10,105 nucleotides of DNA from Sphingomonadales bacterium UBA7471 (lineage in GTDB: Bacteria; Pseudomonadota; Alphaproteobacteria; Sphingomonadales; Sphingomonadaceae): contig DLOZ01000005.1 in NCBI GenBank assembly GCA_002479765.1, positions 905 to 11,009 of the forward strand, read 5' to 3'. Position 1 is the first letter of the stretch, and the number at the start of each line of letters is the position of its first letter. Shown here in pieces: positions 5,864 to 10,105 of the stretch. The translations under genes and the position numbers were made by a program. The notes below the pieces were generated by a model that saw nothing but the letters and a program-made list of their open reading frames with translations, was not told the origin of the DNA and searched no databases.

Positions 5864-6999
5864 CTGTTGTCGAGATAAGCCGCCCATTTCGCCATCAATT
5901 TGCGCCGCTTCTCAAAGAAATCGGTGCGCCGGTAAGCGGCCTCCACCCTGTTGGATAGCTTGTGCGCCAGCGCCTTATCGGCAACTTCCTTTGGGAAGTC
6001 GGTCGTCTCCGCCGCCCAATCGGTGAACGAACTGCGAAAGCCGTGGACCGTGCAGCCCGCAATACCGCCATCGCGCAAAATCTTGGTCATGGTCATATCG
6101 CTGATCGGCTTGGTGCCGTTAGCCGAGAAGACAAGCGCATCGTCTGACTCGCGCACCTTCCAGAGCCTGCGCAGCAAGGCGACGGCTGGGCGGGAAAGTG
6201 GAACAACGTGCGCCTCGCCCGCCTTCATCCGTTCGGCTGGAATCGACCAAACGCCATTCTCAAGATCGAACTCGGACCAAACGGCAAAGCGGGTCTCGTT
6301 CGACCGGACGGCGGTGTAAACCGTGAAGCGCAAGGCATCACGGCCCACGGTCGGCGGCGCGTCGGCAAGGTTAGCCATAAACGCCGGGACATCACTATAG
6401 GGCATCGCTTCGAGATGCGTGTCCGCCTTCGCCTGTCGCGGTAGCCCCTTCCGCACCGACCGAAGCGAAGTCTCTTCCTTCCGCCATCCCTTGATATGGG
6501 CAAAGTCCAGCACTGCCCCGATACGCTGCAAGATGCGATTGGCAGTGTCGGGGATTTCCAGCCAGATTGGGGCTAGCGCATCGCAAACCAAGGCGCTGTC
6601 GATCTCATCGACAGGCTTCGAGCCAATCATCGGGAAAACATGATTGGTCAAACTGGAAATCCAGCTTTCATGCCGCTTATTCTTCCAACCGGCGCGCATC
6701 GACTCATAGCAAGCCCGCGCCGCCGTCTCGAAACTGGGAATGGTGCGCTTGCCAGCGCGCTTTTCGGCAACCGGATCGCCGCCGCGCCGCACCTGCCGCC
6801 GCAAGTCGGCGGCGGCGTCGCGTGCTTCGGCTAGGCTGACATCGCGCAGCGAACCCAATCCAAAATCGCGCCGCCGCCCTTCGGTCTGCATCCGCAACAC
6901 CCAGGACCGCGCGCCGCTCTCCTTGACAAGCAGATACAGGCCATGCGCATCTGCATGGCGTCCCGGCCCAAGGTTCTTCACTTTTAAGGCGGTCAGCAT
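5833..6999 (-). CDS. P4-type tyrosine recombinase/integrase
   Basis: A 388-residue site-specific integrase, full length for the P4/DUF4102 group. The N-terminal arm-binding domain spans about 1-80 (HADAHGLYLLVKESGARSWV, then DFGLGSLRDVSLAEAR). The SAM-like core-binding domain is at about 88-180, and the catalytic domain at about 200-370. The catalytic set appears complete: R232 (YTAVRSNE), K259 (ERMKAGEAHVVPL), H319 and R322 (VHGFRSSFTDWAAE), H346 (LAHKLSNRVE) and Y356 (AAYRRTDFFEKRR). It should integrate and, with an Xis protein, excise the element carrying the metal genes. The ATG at 6999 has only a weak GGGA upstream. P4-type integrases often sit with their 5' end beside the attachment site, which would place att in 7000-7440, but I could not find a tRNA gene or a core repeat. 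Confidence 0.93.
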   Translation of the reverse strand: MLTALKVKNLGPGRHADAHGLYLLVKESGARSWVLRMQTEGRRRDFGLGSLRDVSLAEARDAAADLRRQVRRGGDPVAEKRAGKRTIPSFETAARACYESMRAGWKNKRHESWISSLTNHVFPMIGSKPVDEIDSALVCDALAPIWLEIPDTANRILQRIGAVLDFAHIKGWRKEETSLRSVRKGLPRQAKADTHLEAMPYSDVPAFMANLADAPPTVGRDALRFTVYTAVRSNETRFAVWSEFDLENGVWSIPAERMKAGEAHVVPLSRPAVALLRRLWKVRESDDALVFSANGTKPISDMTMTKILRDGGIAGCTVHGFRSSFTDWAAETTDFPKEVADKALAHKLSNRVEAAYRRTDFFEKRRKLMAKWAAYLDNSQAADATDAA

Positions 7000-7032
7000 C
7001 GCAGTTCGATTCCCGGTAATTCTGTTCCCTCA

Positions 7033-7086
7033 TTCGTTCCCACAGAGTGAGCTGGATTTGCGTGAATGTCAATGAACGGGAGCGAA
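7033..7086. repeat. Imperfect inverted repeat upstream of the integrase
   Basis: TTCGTTCCC (7033-7041) and GGGAGCGAA (7078-7086) are inverted with one mismatch in nine, 36 bases apart. They lie just upstream of the integrase start, where arm sites or a regulator site are expected. Function is not shown. Confidence 0.35.
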
Positions 7087-7103
7087 CGACCTGCCTCGAA
7101 AAC

Positions 7104-7126
7104 CCCAGAAATACAGCAATTCTGGG
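7104..7126. repeat. Perfect 7-bp inverted repeat upstream of the integrase
   Basis: CCCAGAA (7104-7110) and TTCTGGG (7120-7126) flank a 9-base centre. There is no U tract in either direction, so it is not a standard terminator. It could be an operator for integrase control or part of a recombination site. A further short palindrome, AAATCA-A-TGATTT, lies at 7179-7191. Confidence 0.4.
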
Positions 7127-7205
7127 ACTATGTGAAACGGCCTGACATCAAGGTTATGTAGCCGTAGGGTCACCATAAAAATCAATGATTTAGCGCTTTG
7201 CTTTT

Positions 7206-7304
7206 CTAAATTTTCCGAACATCTTAGGGCGACGTTTCGATGCGGGCAAGGATGACGCTCTCGCCCTTTTCGGCGCGCTTTTCCGCTGTATCGCTGTCGG
7301 GCAT
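7206..7304 (-). pseudogene. Short remnant resembling pyruvate phosphate dikinase
   Basis: On the minus strand the frame from 7304 reads MPDSDTAEKRAEKG then ESVILARIETSP and stops at 7224-7226. From memory this matches the stretch of pyruvate phosphate dikinase just before its catalytic-His loop (pattern DADTAE...GEKVILVRIETSPEDI). If the TAA stop is read as GAA, the frame continues E-D-V as in that enzyme before a second stop. There is no similarity before residue 3 or after about residue 30, so this would be a fragment of some 25-30 codons, not a gene. A 60-residue open frame on the same strand (7190-7372) is another phase of this stretch and is probably not real. The similarity is recalled, not searched. 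Confidence 0.45.
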
Positions 7305-7344
7305 TGCGGATGGCTGAGGGGGAAATCGGTTGAGTCTGTTTTTA

Positions 7345-7373
7345 AATGCTGGCACACAAAAGGTGTTTGCATT
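7345..7373. promoter_or_regulatory. Imperfect dyad upstream of the GntR-type regulator
   Basis: AATGC...GCATT with inner ACAC...GTGT, offset by two bases, about 25-55 bases before the likely translation start region of the regulator. It could be an autoregulatory GntR operator. The asymmetry makes this weak. Confidence 0.25.
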
Positions 7374-7438
7374 CGCGAAACTGATGGGATGAGCGGGATT
7401 GTCTATCGCTGACGAAATAACGGACTTGCGAAAAGAGG

Positions 7439-8122
7439 ATGATTTCGAGCGTATCCGTGACTATATCGCTGCGTCGCGCGCGCGATGAGTTGAGGCTCCC
7501 TCCCGAACCTAAACTGAGTGAGGAACTTCAAGTCTCTCGGGGGCGGCTCCGCACCCTATTGAAGCGCATGGAGGCTGAAGGCCTTATCTGGCGCCATGTT
7601 GGCAAAGGCACCTTTGTTGGCCCAAAGCAATCCATATCATCTAGTGGAGGTGCTGTCGCGGAGAGTGTCAGCCTCGAGCAAGTGATGCAGTGCCGCCTAG
7701 CACTTGAACCGCAGCTGGCTGCACAAGCTGCAATTCATGCGACTCAAGCCGACCTTAAAGAGCTTGATAACTGCATGGAGCGGATGACCGCAGAAGAACG
7801 GCTTAGCGAGTGGAAGACGATGGACGACGCGCTCCACCTCACAATCGCTGGCGCTTCGCACAATGCCTTGCTCCTTCTCATGTTTAAGACGATGAAGGCT
7901 GAAATTGCCTTTCACTATGAAAGCCGCATCATTGAAGTCTTTGACAGAAACCGTGTTAATGATCCGCGGAAGCAAATCGAGGCTGAACATCTAGCCGTCG
8001 TTGATGCGATTAAGCGTCATGACCCGGAAGAGGCAGAAAGTGCAATGCGGCAGCATATTCTCTCAGTCAGGGCTAGCCTCTTCGGACAACGCCAACGATC
8101 TGGTTTTGGCTTCGGTTTTTAA
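7439..8122 (+). CDS. FadR/GntR-family regulator with FCD domain; 5' end apparently frameshifted
   Basis: As it stands, 227 residues from the ATG at 7439. The winged HTH is visible from about residue 17: DELRLPPEPKLSEELQVSRG, then RLRTLLKRMEAEGLIWRHVG and KGTFVG. The FCD ligand domain is at about 78-212, with LEPQLAAQAA, DDALHLTIAGASHN and EHLAVVDAIKRHDPEEA. The D-x-x-x-H and later His residues are the usual metal/ligand site. Members respond to small carboxylates or acyl compounds. The first 15 residues (MISSVSVTISLRRAR) do not look like a GntR N-terminus. The neighbouring phase does: from TTG at 7399 it reads SIADEITDLRKEDDFERIRD, then YIAASRAR, and hits a stop at 7486. Adding one CG unit to the (CG)5 tract at 7475-7484 joins both parts. 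So this is either a frameshifted gene or a sequence error; loss of the first HTH helix would weaken DNA binding. Its effector is unknown. Confidence 0.8.
   Translation: MISSVSVTISLRRARDELRLPPEPKLSEELQVSRGRLRTLLKRMEAEGLIWRHVGKGTFVGPKQSISSSGGAVAESVSLEQVMQCRLALEPQLAAQAAIHATQADLKELDNCMERMTAEERLSEWKTMDDALHLTIAGASHNALLLLMFKTMKAEIAFHYESRIIEVFDRNRVNDPRKQIEAEHLAVVDAIKRHDPEEAESAMRQHILSVRASLFGQRQRSGFGFGF
7475..7484 (+). repeat. (CG)5 tract at the frameshift point of the GntR gene
   Basis: Five CG dinucleotides in a row. With six units the upstream phase (ERIRDYIAASRAR) and the downstream phase (DELRLPPEPKL) become one continuous GntR N-terminus. Short dinucleotide tracts are prone to slippage and to sequencing error, so this could be a mutation, a variable switch or an artefact. 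Confidence 0.65.
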
Positions 8123-8276
8123 GCCAGAACGCTATTCCGCGTTCCTTGACCAAGAAAGTACGACAGAGCACACCCAAGGTGTCGAAATGCGCTACAGGCG
8201 CGTGAAGACGTTTCTGCTTGGCGGTTTTGCCGCAGTCACCGAGCCGGGCTGGAACAAAGCCATGCCCTAAGGCCTG

Positions 8277-10105
8277 TTACCCTGCGTCGGCTTCGATCCT
8301 TACGAGCAGCGCTTCCACCTGAACCTGCCCGCCGGTTTCAGCGTTCAACTCTGCCACCACCCCATCAAAAGGCGCGGTCAGGCTATGCTCCATCTTCATC
8401 GCTTCAAGGGTGAGGAGCTTCTGGCCTTTCGTAACGGCTTGGCCTTGGGCGACATCCACTGAAATGATCCGGCCGGGCATGGGGGAGAGGATTGTGCCGG
8501 AGGCGGCGATGTGCCCTCCGGTCGAACCTGATCGCGCGATTGTGAACATTCTCGTTAAGCCGTCTTCGTTTACAAGATAGCCTTCTTCCTTCTTGCTCAC
8601 CCAGAAAGCGTCAAACATGTCGATTTCTTCGAAGATAAAATCGAACGTGTTGCCTTCGGATTCAAGGCGCAGAACTGGCTTGTGCCTCTTTGCGTTCAGG
8701 CGGAAACTCTGGTTCGTCCAAGGTCCTGTTTCTCTTCCGAGATAGCAGTCTCGCAAATTCTCTGGATGGCCGCCAAGGTTCTCGTCTAGAACCAAATGCC
8801 CAACCGAATTGAGAACAAGCGAAGAGGGGATTTGGTCAGGTATCCAATCTTCTCCGCTTCTTTGAATCAGTCCGGTATCGACGTTTCCGGTCTCAAAATC
8901 CTCATCCCAAAGTGCAAGATTTAGAAATCCAGCATTTGTTTTCACCGGCCAGCAGATGCACCGAGACGTCATTTTCCGCAGGCCATCAATGGCTTCTGCT
9001 CGCGTGTTTCCGGTGGTAACGAGCTTTGCAATCATCGGGTCGTAGAAGGCTGTAACTTCTGATCCTTCCCTCACCCCAGTTTCTACCCGGCAGCGCTCAT
9101 CTCTAACAGGTTCAGGCAGGCTAAAATAGCGGAGCGGCCCAATGCTTGGCAAAAACCCCTTCGCCGGATCCTCAGCATAGAGCCGAGCTTCCATCGCCCA
9201 GCCGTTGATGCTCAGCTCTTCCTGCTTCTTGGGCAATGGCTCCCCGCTCGCCACCCGCAGTTGCCACTCAACCAGATCAACGCCGGTGATCTCCTCTGTC
9301 ACAGGATGCTCCACCTGCAACCGCGTGTTCATTTCCATGAACCAGATGCGATCCGCGCGCAGGCCTTCGGACGCGTCGGCGATGAACTCGATTGTGCCAG
9401 CACCGACATAGTCGACCGCCTTGGCCGCGCGGACGGCGGCAGCGCAGAGCTGTTCGCGGGTGGCTTCGTCCATGCCGGGGGCCGGAGCTTCCTCGATGAC
9501 CTTTTGGTGGCGGCGCTGGAGGCTGCAATCGCGTTCGAACAAATGGACAACATTGCCGTGGGTGTCGCCAAACACCTGCACTTCGATATGGCGTGGCCGC
9601 TGAATATATTTTTCGATTAGGACATGATCATTGCCGAAGCTACTCGCCGCCTCCCGCTGGCAAGAGGCAAGCGCGTCGGCGAAATCGGCTGCGTCCTCCA
9701 CCTTTCGCATCCCCTTGCCACCGCCGCCTGCAACGGCCTTGATCAGCACGGGATAACCGATTTCAGCGGCGCGTTCGGCGAGGAAGGCCGGGTCTTGGTT
9801 CTCGCCCAGATAGCCCGGCGTCACCGGCACGCCCGCCTCTGCCATCAGCTTTTTGGCCGCATCCTTCAGCCCCATCGCAGTGATGCTGGCAGGCGCTGGC
9901 CCCACCCAGATCAGCCCCGCGTCGATCACCGCCTGCGCGAACTCCGCATTCTCCGAAAGAAACCCATAGCCCGGATGGATCGCCTCCGCCCCCGTGGCCT
10001 TGGCAGCGGCGATGATCTTCTCACCCACCAAATAGCTCTCCCGCGCCGGAGACGCCCCAATATGCACCGCCTCATCGGCTTGGCGCACATGCAGCGCCTT
10101 GGCAT
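8277..10105 (-). CDS. Acetyl/propionyl/methylcrotonyl-CoA carboxylase alpha (biotin carboxylase + biotin carrier) subunit, N-terminus cut by right edge
   Basis: ATP-dependent biotin carboxylase fused to a biotin carrier, which with a beta subunit carboxylates propionyl-, methylcrotonyl- or acetyl-CoA. The frame is open to the right edge (codons before 10088 read AKALH), so the GTG at 10088 is not the true start and about 40 residues are missing. Counting from that GTG: IHPGYGFLSEN near 38-48, the ATP-grasp glycine loop AGGGGKGM at 120-127, ERDCSLQRRHQKVIEEAPAP at 185-204, and EMNTRLQVEHPVTE at 252-265, which holds the catalytic Arg. GWAMEARLYAEDP is at 296-308 and FYDPMIAKL at 348-356. A BT-type linker domain follows, then the carrier domain with the biotinylated Lys565 in EAMKMEH, 38 residues from the end. 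All key motifs are intact. Residues of about 320-516 (8540-9130) are coded by markedly lower-GC DNA. The exact acyl substrate cannot be told here. It converges with the GntR gene; no clear terminator is seen between (8123-8276). Confidence 0.93.
   Translation of the reverse strand, partial: AKALHVRQADEAVHIGASPARESYLVGEKIIAAAKATGAEAIHPGYGFLSENAEFAQAVIDAGLIWVGPAPASITAMGLKDAAKKLMAEAGVPVTPGYLGENQDPAFLAERAAEIGYPVLIKAVAGGGGKGMRKVEDAADFADALASCQREAASSFGNDHVLIEKYIQRPRHIEVQVFGDTHGNVVHLFERDCSLQRRHQKVIEEAPAPGMDEATREQLCAAAVRAAKAVDYVGAGTIEFIADASEGLRADRIWFMEMNTRLQVEHPVTEEITGVDLVEWQLRVASGEPLPKKQEELSINGWAMEARLYAEDPAKGFLPSIGPLRYFSLPEPVRDERCRVETGVREGSEVTAFYDPMIAKLVTTGNTRAEAIDGLRKMTSRCICWPVKTNAGFLNLALWDEDFETGNVDTGLIQRSGEDWIPDQIPSSLVLNSVGHLVLDENLGGHPENLRDCYLGRETGPWTNQSFRLNAKRHKPVLRLESEGNTFDFIFEEIDMFDAFWVSKKEEGYLVNEDGLTRMFTIARSGSTGGHIAASGTILSPMPGRIISVDVAQGQAVTKGQKLLTLEAMKMEHSLTAPFDGVVAELNAETGGQVQVEALLVRIEADAG

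Noticed and set aside
7003..7025. GTTCGATTCCC just upstream of the integrase looks like a tRNA T-loop and could be an att remnant
   Set aside because: The flanking bases do not form a T-stem (CGCAG against CCCGG) and no rest of a tRNA or CCA-like end follows.
8108..8144. Two small hairpins after the GntR gene (GGCTT/AAGCC at 8108-8125, GAACGC/GCGTTC at 8127-8144) as a terminator
   Set aside because: Stems are only 5-6 bp, they crowd each other, one spans the stop codon, and no U tract follows on either strand.
8187..8270. Possible 27-residue plus-strand gene (MRYRRVKTFLLGGFAAVTEP...) between the GntR and carboxylase genes
   Set aside because: It is only the tail of a longer open frame that shadows the GntR gene; no ribosome site, no recognisable family.
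1..10105. CRISPR arrays, rRNA, complete tRNA genes, insertion sequences
   Set aside because: No regular repeat-spacer pattern, no tRNA cloverleaf or rRNA sequence, and no transposase or terminal inverted repeats were seen by eye.

Overview
The window looks like a piece of an alphaproteobacterial chromosome, most likely Sphingomonadales (Sphingomonas/Sphingopyxis/Erythrobacter relatives). This rests on GC-rich coding sequence, the style of the acyl-CoA carboxylase alpha subunit, and the pairing of a czc operon with a P4-type integrase. It is an inference from gene style; no rRNA or taxonomic marker is present.

Left part (1-5319) is a heavy-metal resistance locus. A leftward unit of six genes runs from about 4493 to beyond position 1. 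In transcription order it encodes an ICMT-family membrane methyltransferase, a DUF3703 protein, a small exported His-rich protein, and the three parts of a CzcCBA-type RND efflux pump: outer-membrane channel CzcC, periplasmic adaptor CzcB, and inner-membrane pump CzcA (cut by the left edge). Divergent to it are a MerR-family regulator with the cysteine pattern of CadR/PbrR-type sensors and, overlapping its stop codon, a DUF3147 membrane protein. Between the two units lies a near-perfect CadR/PbrR-type operator (4538-4558), in a leftward promoter with the stretched 19-bp spacer typical of MerR control. The simplest model is that metal-bound MerR protein switches on the whole leftward unit.

Middle part (5320-7000) is a mobility module: an AlpA-like regulator and an excisionase-like HTH protein on the plus strand (ATGA overlap), converging on a full-length P4-type tyrosine integrase on the minus strand. 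The two 3' ends overlap by 31 bases. The metal genes are therefore probably cargo of an integrative element or genomic island whose integrase end is here. I could not identify an att site.

Right part (7000-10105) looks like chromosomal flank or an older junction. The 7000-7438 gap holds inverted repeats and a short apparent fragment of pyruvate phosphate dikinase. Next comes a FadR/GntR-type regulator whose 5' end appears frameshifted at a (CG)5 tract. Convergent with it is the biotin-carrying alpha subunit of an acetyl/propionyl/methylcrotonyl-CoA carboxylase, cut by the right edge, with a conspicuous low-GC segment in its middle.
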